A stretch of 64,000 bases of DNA from Melioribacter sp. (GTDB taxonomy: Bacteria; Bacteroidota; Ignavibacteria; Ignavibacteriales; Melioribacteraceae), in NCBI GenBank assembly GCA_020723965.1, contig DYHW01000002.1, forward strand, positions 310,001 to 374,000. Direction: 5' to 3'. The number at the start of each line of letters is the position of its first letter. Positions within the stretch are counted from its first letter, which is position 1. The notes beneath the pieces are model-generated. The model searched no databases and had not been told where the DNA came from. It saw nothing but the letters and a program-made list of their open reading frames with translations. Made by a program: the position numbers and the translations under genes. Shown piece by piece: positions 17,712 through 27,101 of the stretch.

Positions 17712-20700
17712 ATGAATATAAAATTTGCAAGAACACTAAGCTTAGTTGTTCTGGTTCTTTTTGCCTCGGCTATGGTTTTTGCTAAGGGAGGCGATAAAAA
17801 GCCTGTTCTTAACAAATCGCTTGGGGAACCAGTTTACACTAAATTCAATATTAACAACATCTCTACTTGGTTCAAGAACGATGGTGAATCCGATATTAAC
17901 CAAAATGGTAATTCAGGTTTTACTTATCCTAAGGGAAGCAATAAGCAGTGCGTATTTCAAGCCGGGTTCCTTTGGGGCGGAAAAGTAGATGGTCAAGTTA
18001 GAGTTGGCGGTTCGGTTTATCGTCAAGGTACGGTACCTGGTAGAATTAAACCGGACGGCACCCCTGCTAATCCGAAAGACGCGGATGTTAGAATTTACAG
18101 AGTGAGACCGGATTACAAAACCGGAGATCTAAGCTCAGAATTAGCAGACGGCGATGGTCCAACTATAGCTGCAATTAGAACTCAGTATGAAAAAGATTGG
18201 AACGAATGGCCGGCCGCACAAGGCGCTCCTTTTGAAGATAAAGACGGCAATAAGATATATGATCCCGCAAGAGATATACCAGGCGTTCCCGGAGCTGATC
18301 AAACAATTTGGTTTGTTGCAAACGATTTTGACCCGGCTCAAACCGATTTTATGTATGGCTCGCTTCCAATGGGTATTGAACAACAAGCAACCATTTGGGG
18401 CTACAATACAACCGGCGCTTTAGGAAACATGCTTTTCAGAAAATATATCATCATCAATAAAAGCAAAGATAGAAAAGCATTCACAGATATGTATGTATCG
18501 ATGTGGGCAGATGCCGACGTTGGAGACGCCGGCGACGACTTCTCCGGCTGCGATACTACATTGAGCGTTGCTTTCACTTATAATGCAAGCGCTAACGATG
18601 CAACTTACGGTCCAACCCCGCCGGTATCCGGATTCGATTTCTTCCAAGGACCTATGGTAAAAGGTGTTGCTACAGATAGAGCTATCTTTAAGGGGAAATA
18701 TAGAGACGGCTTTAAGAATCTTCCAATGACTTCTCACTATTATTTTATTAGAGGCGATGCAGTTTGGGTTGACCCAGGGCAAGGCACTTATTCAGGTACT
18801 ATCGAGTTCTATAACTTTATGCAATCGAAAGTTGGCAGAACAAGCGCGCCATTTACAGACCCAACAACAGGCAGGACTACAAAATTTGCTGTTTATGGAG
18901 ATCCACAGACAAGAAAAGGGTGGATAGATGGAATTCTTCATCCGCCTGGAGATAGAAGAAACGGCATGGCTTCAGGTCCATTCAACATGGCATTTGGCGA
19001 TACTCAAGAAGTTGTAGTTGCAGAAATTGCCGCCGGTGCTATTCCCGGTGTTGATAGATTAGGCGCTATTGGGCTATTTAAGTTTTACGACCTTGAAGCG
19101 CAATTAGCATATAACAACTTCTTTAATGTTCCAACACCACCACCTCCTCCAAAAGCGTCCTACAGTGCATTTGACCAGGAAGTAATTATTTCTTGGGGAA
19201 CCGATCCAGTTGCTGTTACTGCAACAGAAAATTATAATAAGAGCGGCTTCAAATTTCAAGGCTACAGTGTTTACCAACTTCCTTCTCCTTCTGCTTTAAT
19301 GAGCGAGGCAAAACGTGTAGCTACTTTTGACGTTGTTGACGGCGTTGGTAAAATTGAAGATCTAGTGTTCGATGTTAACACAGGCGTTGTTTCCAAAAGA
19401 GTAGTTCAATTTGGCAACGATACTGGTTTAAGCAGATTTATCAGCATTAAAACTGATGCATTTAAAGGCGGGCTGCCATTATTGAATGGCTCTAAATACT
19501 ATTTTGCTGTTACTGCTTATGCTTATAATCCAGATGAATCCGCCGTACCAAGAGCTCTCGAAAATCCATTGTTAATTGTTACCGTAACCCCGCAAAAACC
19601 GAATCCGGGTGTTCGCTATCCTGCAAAAGGGGGCGATATTATTAACTTCGCAAAAACTGCTGGTAAAAGCGATGGAAAAGCTTACGGCGTGGTTATAGAC
19701 CCTGCTAAATTAAGCGGAGCTGCTTACAGGGTTACTTTCAAGGATAAGCCGAATGCACCGGGCGAAATTCTTTGGACTTTAACACGCGGCACTACTGTTC
19801 TTTTAGCTGATCAAAGTAACGTGAGCGGCGATGATGACTATTTAGTATTCGACGGACTCCAAATTAAGGTTGTAGGTCCTCCTCCAGGTCTTAAGAAAGA
19901 TGATCTGTTTTCAACAGACGATAAAACAAAATGGGGTTGGGATATACCTAAAGGAGCCAGAAGATTTACATGGGCAGAAGCAGACCCGACCGGAGATTAT
20001 CACTTAGAGGGCTTTAACCACGCGGCAGGCTGGCAGAGCCCAAGATCATATTTTGGCGATGGTGTTATGGTCGTAAAAGCTTCTGAGCTAAAAAATGTTG
20101 TTCTGAGGTTAGCTAAAGTTCCTACTGGCGCTGTTAAATTTAACCCGACATTCGACCCGGCTGATGTTAACGTATCATTTGGATACCGATATATGCGCCG
20201 CAGCGCTGATCCACCAAGAAAACCTGAATTTACTCCTTTTATAATCAATAGAGACAATAGTGATTATGCATTTCAGGAATTCGCTAAGAACGTTCCCCTT
20301 TCTGCTTGGGATGTTGATAATCCGGCTGCCCCACGCAGATTGATGGTCGGATTCTTAGAAAATAACGTTGTTAATGGTTTAGTTGATGGTAAGTATTGGC
20401 CTGCGGATTTTAATGATCTAGCAGCTCTTGCCACCAGTAACGTTGGACCCACGGGTCCGCGCGAATGGCTGTTCATTATGGATGAAACATATAAAGAAAC
20501 CCCAGATCCAAAATATACAGAAGGTATGATTGGACCAGCAGCGCCGCGTGGGCAGCAAAGAGTAATGTATTTGGCTGCATGGAATAGAAGAGGACCCGTT
20601 GGGTTTTCACCAGCTAATACCGGTGATGATGAACTTGCATTATTCCCAAATAGAGTTATTACTCCAACTGACGTATTCTCATTAACAGCTCCTTCAGTTA

Positions 20701-21047
20701 TAAATGATCCAAATCTGGCAAAACAAGACGTTGAAGAGATCAACGTGTTTCCAAATCCTTATTACGGCACTAACCCGCAAGAGTTAAATAAATATCAACG
20801 CTTTGTAACTTTCAGCCACTTACCGGCCAAAGCTACAGTTAGAATATTCAATCTTGCAGGGCAGCTTGTTAGAACTCTCGTAAAAGATTCACCCGATCAA
20901 TTTATGAGATGGGATTTGCAGAATGAAGGACAATTACCCGTAGCAAGCGGCTTATACATTGTTCATGTAGATATGCCGGATTTAGGTACGACTAAAGTTC
21001 TCAAAGTTGCTATAATCCAAGAACAACAGATTCTGGATAGATTCTAA
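17712..21047 (+). CDS. Large secreted protein with T9SS type A-like C-terminal sorting domain
   Basis: This 1111-residue protein has a signal peptide (about 1-24, ending in MVFAKG). Its function is not recognised. A DKDGNKIYDP loop near residue 178 resembles a calcium-binding repeat. A short proline run, TPPPPPK, near residue 478 leads into a fibronectin type III-like segment. The last 100 residues begin INVFPNPYYG and continue with ATVRIFNLAGQLVRTL and ASGLYIVHV. This is the order of motifs in T9SS type A C-terminal domains, which direct export across the outer membrane. The gene lies between the TonB-dependent receptor and a PorV/PorQ-like gene, with strong ribosome-binding sites and short gaps. 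Confidence 0.8.
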   Translation: MNIKFARTLSLVVLVLFASAMVFAKGGDKKPVLNKSLGEPVYTKFNINNISTWFKNDGESDINQNGNSGFTYPKGSNKQCVFQAGFLWGGKVDGQVRVGGSVYRQGTVPGRIKPDGTPANPKDADVRIYRVRPDYKTGDLSSELADGDGPTIAAIRTQYEKDWNEWPAAQGAPFEDKDGNKIYDPARDIPGVPGADQTIWFVANDFDPAQTDFMYGSLPMGIEQQATIWGYNTTGALGNMLFRKYIIINKSKDRKAFTDMYVSMWADADVGDAGDDFSGCDTTLSVAFTYNASANDATYGPTPPVSGFDFFQGPMVKGVATDRAIFKGKYRDGFKNLPMTSHYYFIRGDAVWVDPGQGTYSGTIEFYNFMQSKVGRTSAPFTDPTTGRTTKFAVYGDPQTRKGWIDGILHPPGDRRNGMASGPFNMAFGDTQEVVVAEIAAGAIPGVDRLGAIGLFKFYDLEAQLAYNNFFNVPTPPPPPKASYSAFDQEVIISWGTDPVAVTATENYNKSGFKFQGYSVYQLPSPSALMSEAKRVATFDVVDGVGKIEDLVFDVNTGVVSKRVVQFGNDTGLSRFISIKTDAFKGGLPLLNGSKYYFAVTAYAYNPDESAVPRALENPLLIVTVTPQKPNPGVRYPAKGGDIINFAKTAGKSDGKAYGVVIDPAKLSGAAYRVTFKDKPNAPGEILWTLTRGTTVLLADQSNVSGDDDYLVFDGLQIKVVGPPPGLKKDDLFSTDDKTKWGWDIPKGARRFTWAEADPTGDYHLEGFNHAAGWQSPRSYFGDGVMVVKASELKNVVLRLAKVPTGAVKFNPTFDPADVNVSFGYRYMRRSADPPRKPEFTPFIINRDNSDYAFQEFAKNVPLSAWDVDNPAAPRRLMVGFLENNVVNGLVDGKYWPADFNDLAALATSNVGPTGPREWLFIMDETYKETPDPKYTEGMIGPAAPRGQQRVMYLAAWNRRGPVGFSPANTGDDELALFPNRVITPTDVFSLTAPSVINDPNLAKQDVEEINVFPNPYYGTNPQELNKYQRFVTFSHLPAKATVRIFNLAGQLVRTLVKDSPDQFMRWDLQNEGQLPVASGLYIVHVDMPDLGTTKVLKVAIIQEQQILDRF

Positions 21048-21068
21048 AAAATTGAAGGAGAATGAAAA

Positions 21069-22100
21069 ATGAAGAAAATAAAATTTATAATTAACTTGTT
21101 TATGGTTTCTCTTCTGTTTGCCGGTTCAATTTATGCCGGCGGCGGAAGCAGAAACGGAACTGCCGGCGCTGCTCAACTCTTAATTCCAGTTGGTGCACGT
21201 GGTATTGCCTTAGCCGGCTCTACTCTCGTCGGCGCAACAGGGTTGGAAGGACTCTATTGGAATCCTGCCAGTCTTGTTAGAAGTGAAAGCTCTACGAATG
21301 TAATGTTTTCACACATGAATTATATTGCAGATATTGGCGTTGAATATGGCGCTATTTCAACAAACATCGAAGGATTTGGCGCTCTTGCATTTAGCGTAAA
21401 ATCTCTTGGTGTTGATGATATTAATGTTACTACTGTGCAAAACCCAGATGGTACAGGGCAAACATTCAAGCCGCAATTCATGACGCTCGGATTGTCATAT
21501 GCAAGACTATTGAGTGACAGAATTTCTGTTGGCGTAACAGCAAATTTAGTTACTGAACAGCTTGCATTGGTTTCTGCATCCGGACTTTCTTTAAATGTTG
21601 GTATTTCTTACAAAGACCTTGCCAACATTGATGGATTGGGCTTTGCTGTTGTATTAAAGAACCTTGGACCTCAAATGAAATTTGACGGCTCGGGTTTGAA
21701 TATTAAGGCAAATTCTGATGACTTCTTACGCGGAACTCAATATTATAAAGTTGATGCAGCCGCATTTGAATTGCCGACTACACTCGAACTTGGTTTCGGT
21801 TATTCAATAAATTTCGGGCAGATGAATGCCATCAACATTAACGGAGTATTCCAAAACAGCCAGTTCTATTATGATGAATACAAAGTTGGATTGGAGTATG
21901 CATTCAACAATACTCTGTTTGTTCGCGGCGGCTATTTGTTGATGCCTGAAGCTAATGAAGATGATAGAGTTTACGGATTAACTGCCGGCGTTGGTGTAAA
22001 TTACAGCTTAGGTGACGTTGGTCTTAGATTCGATTACGCTTTCAGAGAAACCAAATTCTTCGATGACAACCATATATTTACGGTTGCTTTAGGGTTCTAA
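21069..22100 (+). CDS. PorV/PorQ family outer membrane beta-barrel protein
   Basis: This 343-residue protein has a signal peptide (about 1-22) followed by GTAGAAQLLIPVGARGIALAG and GLYWNPASL, hallmarks of the PorV/PorQ (UPF0164-like) family. Beta strands alternate through the rest, and the protein ends in a short hydrophobic strand with a C-terminal Phe. In T9SS organisms PorV shuttles cargo from the translocon to the attachment complex. The gene lies 21 bases after a protein carrying a T9SS-type sorting domain, so a cargo-specific PorV-like role is a reasonable inference. A strong terminator follows, closing the unit. Confidence 0.85.
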   Translation: MKKIKFIINLFMVSLLFAGSIYAGGGSRNGTAGAAQLLIPVGARGIALAGSTLVGATGLEGLYWNPASLVRSESSTNVMFSHMNYIADIGVEYGAISTNIEGFGALAFSVKSLGVDDINVTTVQNPDGTGQTFKPQFMTLGLSYARLLSDRISVGVTANLVTEQLALVSASGLSLNVGISYKDLANIDGLGFAVVLKNLGPQMKFDGSGLNIKANSDDFLRGTQYYKVDAAAFELPTTLELGFGYSINFGQMNAININGVFQNSQFYYDEYKVGLEYAFNNTLFVRGGYLLMPEANEDDRVYGLTAGVGVNYSLGDVGLRFDYAFRETKFFDDNHIFTVALGF

Positions 22101-22120
22101 TCTTTTCTTCTCTGGAATCA

Positions 22121-22156
22121 AAAACCTGAGTTCATAAAGAGCTCAGGTTTTTTTAT
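22121..22156 (+). terminator. Rho-independent terminator after the PorV-like gene
   Basis: A perfect 10-bp stem (22121-22130 with 22142-22151, AAAACCTGAG and its complement) with an 11-base loop is followed by a T-run. It ends the receptor, secreted protein and PorV-like unit. Confidence 0.9.
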
Positions 22157-22316
22157 TTTTGGGTATCCTCTATAAGGAGTCTTGACTTCGCTCCAGGAAA
22201 AGCTAAGCTTTTTTATTTATTTGTATGTTATTTTTACCTGGCAGAAACTGACGTTATCATTTAATTAAAAATGCTGCTAAATAATTACTTCGTTATTTTA
22301 TAAAAGGAAAATTTTT

Positions 22317-23681
22317 ATGAAGAGATCAATTGTTACATTTTTTTTGTTTCTCCTTTGTGGTTTGACTTTGGCTCAGAAAGAATTGAGCTTCGAGTTCGAT
22401 TATGCTAAGTTTAACAATGATTCTACTTCGATCTTACTTGAATTTTATTACGATCTAAATCCTAAAGATATGTACAAGATTCAAACAGATGCAGGTTTCT
22501 CTATTGAAGCTATAGTTCAGATCGAAATGAAAAATTTGGATACAGATCAATACTTTATAAACAAAAGTTGGAAGATACAAAATGTTATTTCAGACTCATT
22601 GACCAAGTCGCTGAGCGGAGTGCTTGCTTTTGTTGTCCCGGAAGGAAATTATTCTTTGACTGTTAAAGCATACGATGCTAAGAATCCTACATTATCCAAA
22701 ACTGTTAAAGATCAGTTTCTAGTCCGCCCGTTCAAAAATGATAAATACTCAATTAGCAATATTCAGCTTGCAAGCCAGATAAAAAAAGAAGATGCAGACG
22801 CCAACTCTTTGTTCTACAAGAATACGCTTGAAGTTATTCCTAATCCTTCGATGTTTTTTTCTGAACAATCGCCTGTTCTTTATTATTATGCCGAGTTGTA
22901 TAATTTAATTTTAGCCGATGAAAAAACTGAATTTACACTTCAAAAATTATTGTTTAACAGCGCAGGCGTTCAGGTTTATAAAACTTCAAAAAAACTAAAG
23001 CAAGGAAAAAAAGCCGTTGTAGATTATGGCGCTGTGCCTCTTGCCAAATATCCCACAGATTCTTATAACTTAGTGCTTAGTTTAATTGATACAAAAACCA
23101 ACCAAGCTGTTCTTTCATCCAAAAGATTTTACCTTTACAATCCTTCGATAATAGATTCAAGTTTGGCATCAAAAGTTCATGCTGGTCTTTTAGGAAGCGA
23201 ATTTTCTGTTTATACTTTGGAAGAATGTGATAAAATGTTCTCTCAAGTAAAATATATTTCTACAAAAAAAGAGATTGATCAATACGGCAAGATTGATTCT
23301 TTAAGCGGGAAAAGAGAATTTTTATATAATTTCTGGAAGAACCGAGAGAGCAATTCACTTGGGCAGGCAAATGAATTTAAAAAAGATTATATGAGAAGAG
23401 CAGCTTTTGCTAATCAAAATTTCAAAGTAGGTTTAAAAGAAGGTTATTTGACTGATAGAGGAAGAGTGTTACTATCGTTTGGCGATCCTGATCAAAGAGA
23501 TTTCTTCCCAAGCGAATCGCATCTTAAACCGTACGAAGTTTGGTTTTATAACTCTATCGAAGGAGGCATTAGTTTTATCTTTGGCGATTTAACAGGTTTT
23601 GGAAATTATGAACTGCTTCACTCTACTAAAAGGGGCGAAATTAAAGATGAAAATTGGATAAGAAGACTTGCCACTGAATAA
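22317..23681 (+). CDS. GWxTD domain-containing secreted protein
   Basis: This 454-residue protein has a signal peptide (about 1-19, ending in LTLAQK). The C-terminal third contains FWKNRE, RAAFANQNF and GYLTDRGRVLLSFGDPDQ followed by YEVWFY. This is the GWxTD domain pattern, with the GWxTD signature reading GYLTD. The domain is common in Bacteroidota/Chlorobi and Acidobacteriota and has no established biochemical role. The N-terminal part looks like beta-sandwich repeats. It lies 8 bases before a lipid A acyltransferase-like gene, which points to the envelope. Confidence 0.82.
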   Translation: MKRSIVTFFLFLLCGLTLAQKELSFEFDYAKFNNDSTSILLEFYYDLNPKDMYKIQTDAGFSIEAIVQIEMKNLDTDQYFINKSWKIQNVISDSLTKSLSGVLAFVVPEGNYSLTVKAYDAKNPTLSKTVKDQFLVRPFKNDKYSISNIQLASQIKKEDADANSLFYKNTLEVIPNPSMFFSEQSPVLYYYAELYNLILADEKTEFTLQKLLFNSAGVQVYKTSKKLKQGKKAVVDYGAVPLAKYPTDSYNLVLSLIDTKTNQAVLSSKRFYLYNPSIIDSSLASKVHAGLLGSEFSVYTLEECDKMFSQVKYISTKKEIDQYGKIDSLSGKREFLYNFWKNRESNSLGQANEFKKDYMRRAAFANQNFKVGLKEGYLTDRGRVLLSFGDPDQRDFFPSESHLKPYEVWFYNSIEGGISFIFGDLTGFGNYELLHSTKRGEIKDENWIRRLATE

Positions 23682-23689
23682 TAAGAATT

Positions 23690-24565
23690 ATGTTGAATAG
23701 CGATAAGATCGTATTCTATTTATTACGCGCGTTTACAAATCTGTTCAAGTTACTTGGGTTGAAGCGGATTAGAAAGATTGCCAGAGCGCTGGGAATTTTT
23801 ACTTACTTCCTTTTTCCTTTAAGAAAAAAAGTTGTGATAGACAATTTATCTATCGCATTTCCCGATAAAAGTAAAAAGGAGATCAGTCGGATTGCTCTGC
23901 AAACTTATCAAAATGCTTTTATCGTTTTTTTCGAATTGATCTATTTTCCATTCAGCAAGCCGGAAGAAATGATTGGTATGTTGAAATTGGATAAGATCGA
24001 TTTTATAAGAAAAAAGATTTCAGAAAAGAAAGGGCTTATTTTCTTAGGGGGGCATTTTGGAGGGTGGGAGGTATTAGCAGTTTCCGGCGGGCTGCAGATT
24101 GCAGTTCCAATTTTTGTGCTTGCCAAGAAGATGAATAATGTTTACCTAAATGATTGGTTAACAAAAGCGCGCCAGGCGTACGGCAATAAAATAATATGGC
24201 TCGGACTCTCTGTCCGGAATATATTCGATCTGTTGAAAAATGGCGGCGTGATTGGCGTTGTTGCCGATCAGCGTGGACCTGTTGAAAGCCCCCGTATAAA
24301 CTTTTTTGGAAAGCCGACCGCATTTAATATTGGCACCGCTTCAATTATAGCAAAAACAAAATGCAGCGTTATGATGGGACTGGCTGTTAGACAGAAAGAT
24401 TACAGTTATAAAGCTGTCTTTGAAGAATTAGATTTGTCCAATCTGCCGGATGATTTCAAAGAGCAGACACTGGAAATCACCCAACGCTATGCTTCTTGTT
24501 TGGAAAAATATATACGCGAATATCCCGATCAATATTTTTGGTTGCATAAACTTTGGAAATATTAA
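23690..24565 (+). CDS. Lysophospholipid/lipid A acyltransferase (LpxL/HtrB family)
   Basis: This 291-residue membrane-anchored acyltransferase is of the Lip_A_acyltrans family. It has an N-terminal hydrophobic anchor and the catalytic H-x4-E motif (H122 to E127 in GHFGGWE). GVVADQRGP and YPDQYFWLHKLWK close the domain, as in LpxL/LpxM. Members add secondary acyl chains to lipid A or acylate lipids such as ornithine lipids or phosphatidylinositol mannosides. The adjoining heptosyltransferase-like GT9 gene, which overlaps its end by 13 bases, supports a lipopolysaccharide role. The exact acceptor is not determinable. Confidence 0.87.
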   Translation: MLNSDKIVFYLLRAFTNLFKLLGLKRIRKIARALGIFTYFLFPLRKKVVIDNLSIAFPDKSKKEISRIALQTYQNAFIVFFELIYFPFSKPEEMIGMLKLDKIDFIRKKISEKKGLIFLGGHFGGWEVLAVSGGLQIAVPIFVLAKKMNNVYLNDWLTKARQAYGNKIIWLGLSVRNIFDLLKNGGVIGVVADQRGPVESPRINFFGKPTAFNIGTASIIAKTKCSVMMGLAVRQKDYSYKAVFEELDLSNLPDDFKEQTLEITQRYASCLEKYIREYPDQYFWLHKLWKY

Positions 24566-25584
24566 CAAAGAAAAATATCCTTGTTATTCAAACTGCATTT
24601 CTAGGCGATGCAATTCTTACACTTCCGATGATCCAAAAAATTAAAGAGCTCTTTCCCCACAGCGAAATTACAGTGTTGTGTATTCCAGCCGCGGCAGAAA
24701 TATTTTATCATTCTCCCTTTATAAAAGATGTTATTGAGTTCGATAAGAAAGGCGCACAAAGGTCAATCTTCAATTTTATAAAATTGTTGTTAAAAGTGAG
24801 AAGCAGAAAATTTACGATGGTTTATTCTCCGCATCGTTCATTTAGATCTGCTTTGGTTGCATTTTTTTCACGCGCAGAAATTACAATTGGTTTCGACACT
24901 TCCGCATCTCCTTTTTTATATAAAAAGAATGTAAAGTACCGGAATGATCTTCATGAAGTGGCGCGCAACCTTGAGCTTATTGGTTTTGATACTTCAAATA
25001 ACAAATGGAAAATAATGCCGATTATAGAAATTCCGGAAGAAACAAAAAGAAAAATCTCTGACATGGCGCATTTGTTTAAGTCGCCCCAGACTATTGCAGT
25101 TGCTCCAGGTTCGGTTTGGAACACAAAAATTTATCCGAAAGAATATTTTACAGAAATTATCAGGCTGCTCGTTGCAAAAAAATATAGTATAATTCTGATC
25201 GGCGGGAAAGAAGACCAGCTATTGTGTGTTGAAATTGAAAAAGAATTCAACTCAGATGTCTTTTCTGTTGCGGGCAAAGTTAATGTGATCGAATCGATTG
25301 AACTACTGAAAAATTGTTCGGCTTTAATTTGTAACGACAGCGCTCCAACTCATCTTGCAATGATTGCCAATATTTCAGTATTAACAATTTACTGCTCTAC
25401 TATTCCCGATTTTGGATTTTATCCTTACAATGAAAATAGTGGAATTGTTTCTTACAACGATTTACAATGTAAACCTTGCGGAATTCACGGACACAAAGAG
25501 TGCCCAATCAAAACTTTCGATTGCGGTTTAAATCTTCTTCCGCAAGAAGTAATTGCCAAATTTGAAAAAATAATTTCTGCTTAA
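24553..25584 (+). CDS. Glycosyltransferase family 9 (heptosyltransferase-like)
   Basis: This 343-residue GT-B enzyme of the WaaF/RfaF family transfers heptose or a related sugar to the LPS core. The N-terminal ILVIQTAFLGDAILTLP is the acceptor-domain signature. The donor domain has VAPGSVWNTKIYPKEYF and NDSAPTHLA, matching the GT9 nucleotide-sugar site, and CKPCGIHGHKECPI gives the Cys-rich segment common near the C terminus. The start overlaps the acyltransferase gene by 13 bases, indicating translational coupling. Substrate specificity is inferred from the family only. Confidence 0.87.
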   Translation: MEILTKKNILVIQTAFLGDAILTLPMIQKIKELFPHSEITVLCIPAAAEIFYHSPFIKDVIEFDKKGAQRSIFNFIKLLLKVRSRKFTMVYSPHRSFRSALVAFFSRAEITIGFDTSASPFLYKKNVKYRNDLHEVARNLELIGFDTSNNKWKIMPIIEIPEETKRKISDMAHLFKSPQTIAVAPGSVWNTKIYPKEYFTEIIRLLVAKKYSIILIGGKEDQLLCVEIEKEFNSDVFSVAGKVNVIESIELLKNCSALICNDSAPTHLAMIANISVLTIYCSTIPDFGFYPYNENSGIVSYNDLQCKPCGIHGHKECPIKTFDCGLNLLPQEVIAKFEKIISA

Positions 25585-25599
25585 GAGACGACAAATTTT

Positions 25600-25607
25600 T
25601 ATATTTG
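25600..25607 (+). promoter_or_regulatory. Candidate -7 element for the M23-bactofilin-ATP synthase unit
   Basis: TATATTTG matches TAnnTTTG exactly and lies 22 bases before the ATG at 25629. No convincing TTTG is found 19-21 bases upstream of it, so this half-site is suggestive only. Confidence 0.4.
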
Positions 25608-25628
25608 TTCCGTTCAAAAGGGTATCAA

Positions 25629-26468
25629 ATGAAGTGGCTCAATTTTAAAAATATAAAAAACTCTTCTGTTTACGTTACACCGAATCTCCCGATTCTTTCT
25701 ACAACTAGTTATAAATTTAGCTTGTTCAAAGCATTAGGTTTTATTGGATTATATACATTAGTGGCGTGGTTCGTTCTTATTGTTATTCTTTCTGTTACGC
25801 CTCTAAAAGATTTTTTGTTTGTGGCAGATAACAATGAATTGAAAACTCAGAACGAAAAAATTCAGCAGCTTCGAAATCGGGTCATCTTATTAACCGAACA
25901 ATTGCAAGCTCTTGCCTCAACAAACGAACGGCTAAAATTTGCTGTGAAACTTGCAGAGAAAGATTCAATATCTCCAAAAGATCCATTGTACGATACTTTG
26001 CAGAAAACGATAAAGAAAAAGATAAAAATTGGAGGAAATGTTTTTGAAGCTTTCAATCTTTTGTTAGATCGAATTTTTCAAGAAGATCAGAACTCGAAAG
26101 AAATATTATTTTTAGACCCTACTAAAGGAATAGTTATACAAGTATTCAATCCATCCACGGGACATTTTGGAATTGATTACGGAGTTAAAACCGGCTCGCC
26201 TATTTACGCTTCTGCTGGAGGATTAGTAATTTTTTCAGATTATACTGTCGATTCCGGTTTTATGATGATAATTCAACACGATAACAATTTTACAACAATC
26301 TATAAACACTGTTCTTCATTGTTTAAAAAAGCTAAGGATGTAGTTATTACGGGAGAACTAATTGCCTTAAGCGGTAACTCAGGTAAAAATACAACCGGTC
26401 CCCATCTTCATTTCGAAATTTGGCAAAAAGGTAAACCGGTTGATCCTCAAATTTTATTAGTAAAGTAG
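25629..26468 (+). CDS. M23 family membrane-anchored metallopeptidase
   Basis: This is a 279-residue LytM-type peptidoglycan endopeptidase. It has a cytoplasmic start, one membrane segment (about 40-62) and a periplasmic coiled coil (about 70-110). The C-terminal M23 domain has zinc ligands in GHFGIDYG and PHLHFEIW. It would cut peptide cross-links in the wall. I chose the ATG at 25629 over a TTG eight codons upstream because the latter overlaps a promoter-like TATATTTG. It is followed 11 bases later by a bactofilin gene, a pairing known from cell-shape modules such as Csd1-CcmA in Helicobacter. Confidence 0.9.
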   Translation: MKWLNFKNIKNSSVYVTPNLPILSTTSYKFSLFKALGFIGLYTLVAWFVLIVILSVTPLKDFLFVADNNELKTQNEKIQQLRNRVILLTEQLQALASTNERLKFAVKLAEKDSISPKDPLYDTLQKTIKKKIKIGGNVFEAFNLLLDRIFQEDQNSKEILFLDPTKGIVIQVFNPSTGHFGIDYGVKTGSPIYASAGGLVIFSDYTVDSGFMMIIQHDNNFTTIYKHCSSLFKKAKDVVITGELIALSGNSGKNTTGPHLHFEIWQKGKPVDPQILLVK

Positions 26469-26479
26469 GAGAGAAATTT

Positions 26480-26851
26480 ATGGCGTTAAAAAAAGATTCT
26501 CTTGCTGAAGATGTTAGCATTATCAGCAGCGGAGTAAAAATTGAAGGAAATTTATCAAGCGAAGGAAATGTTCGTGTTGATGGAATTGTGAACGGCAACA
26601 TTTCTGTTAATGGCAATCTGACAATTGGTGATACAAGCGAATTGAACGGAGAAATTGCCGCCAAAAATATTACTATGAGCGGCAAAGTTTTTGGAAAAAT
26701 AAATGTTTCGGAAAAATTGAGACTTGAATCCAAAGCTGTTTTAAAAGGGGACCTGGTTGCAAAATACCTTGTTATCGAAGAGGGAGCAATCTTTGAAGGA
26801 TTCAGCAGTATGGAAAAAAGTCATACAAGCACAATTCATAAAAATGAATGA
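26480..26851 (+). CDS. Bactofilin (polymer-forming cytoskeletal protein)
   Basis: This 123-residue bactofilin has a central DUF583 beta-helix made of short repeats, such as GNLSSEGNVRVDGIVNGNI and LNGEIAAKNITMSGKV, flanked by short polar tails. Bactofilins self-assemble into filaments without nucleotide and localise wall hydrolases or synthases. The upstream neighbour is an M23 peptidase with a coiled coil, its likely partner. The last 8 bases overlap the start of atpZ, so translation continues into the ATP synthase genes. Confidence 0.92.
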   Translation: MALKKDSLAEDVSIISSGVKIEGNLSSEGNVRVDGIVNGNISVNGNLTIGDTSELNGEIAAKNITMSGKVFGKINVSEKLRLESKAVLKGDLVAKYLVIEEGAIFEGFSSMEKSHTSTIHKNE

Positions 26852-27101
26852 TGAAAAAAAATACGTTAACAAATTCTCTAGTTCTTATAAAGAAGTTGCC
26901 CCATATATAGGATTGGGCACTCAACTTGCAGCGTCAATTGTTTTAATGTTTTTTCTTGGCAGATGGCTGGATTCTAATTTAAATACCGCCCCCTTCTTGA
27001 TGATCCTTTTTTCATTTCTTGGCGGATTTGGCGGGCTGTATAATTTCATTAAAGCAGTTACTAACTTAAACGAAAAGAAAAAGAGTGTTAAAAAAAGCTA
27101 A
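26844..27101 (+). CDS. AtpZ/AtpI-like small ATP synthase accessory protein
   Basis: This 85-residue protein has two membrane helices (about 22-41 and 46-66), with the GLGTQLAASIVLMFFLGRWLD pattern split by the second helix FLMILFSFLGGFGGLYNF. This is the AtpZ (YtgB-like) family found at the front of F-type ATP synthase operons, proposed to help ion transport or c-ring assembly. The ATG at 26844 overlaps the bactofilin stop. Starting further upstream would place an unrelated tail inside the bactofilin gene. Confidence 0.8.
   Translation: MNDEKKYVNKFSSSYKEVAPYIGLGTQLAASIVLMFFLGRWLDSNLNTAPFLMILFSFLGGFGGLYNFIKAVTNLNEKKKSVKKS

Noticed and set aside
20273..20743. A 156-codon open frame antisense to the T9SS-type secreted protein gene
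   Set aside because: It lies wholly inside a clear gene, has no ribosome-binding site and its translation shows no recognisable domain. The opposite strand frame follows from the codon use of the real gene.
22160..22230. AAAAGCTAAGCTTTTT as a second terminator after the PorV-like gene
   Set aside because: The stem leaves almost no loop and the strong terminator at 22121-22156 already explains transcription end.
26757..26843. Upstream extension of AtpZ into the bactofilin gene
   Set aside because: The added residues do not resemble AtpZ and would double-code a conserved bactofilin segment. The ATG at 26844 gives the family start.
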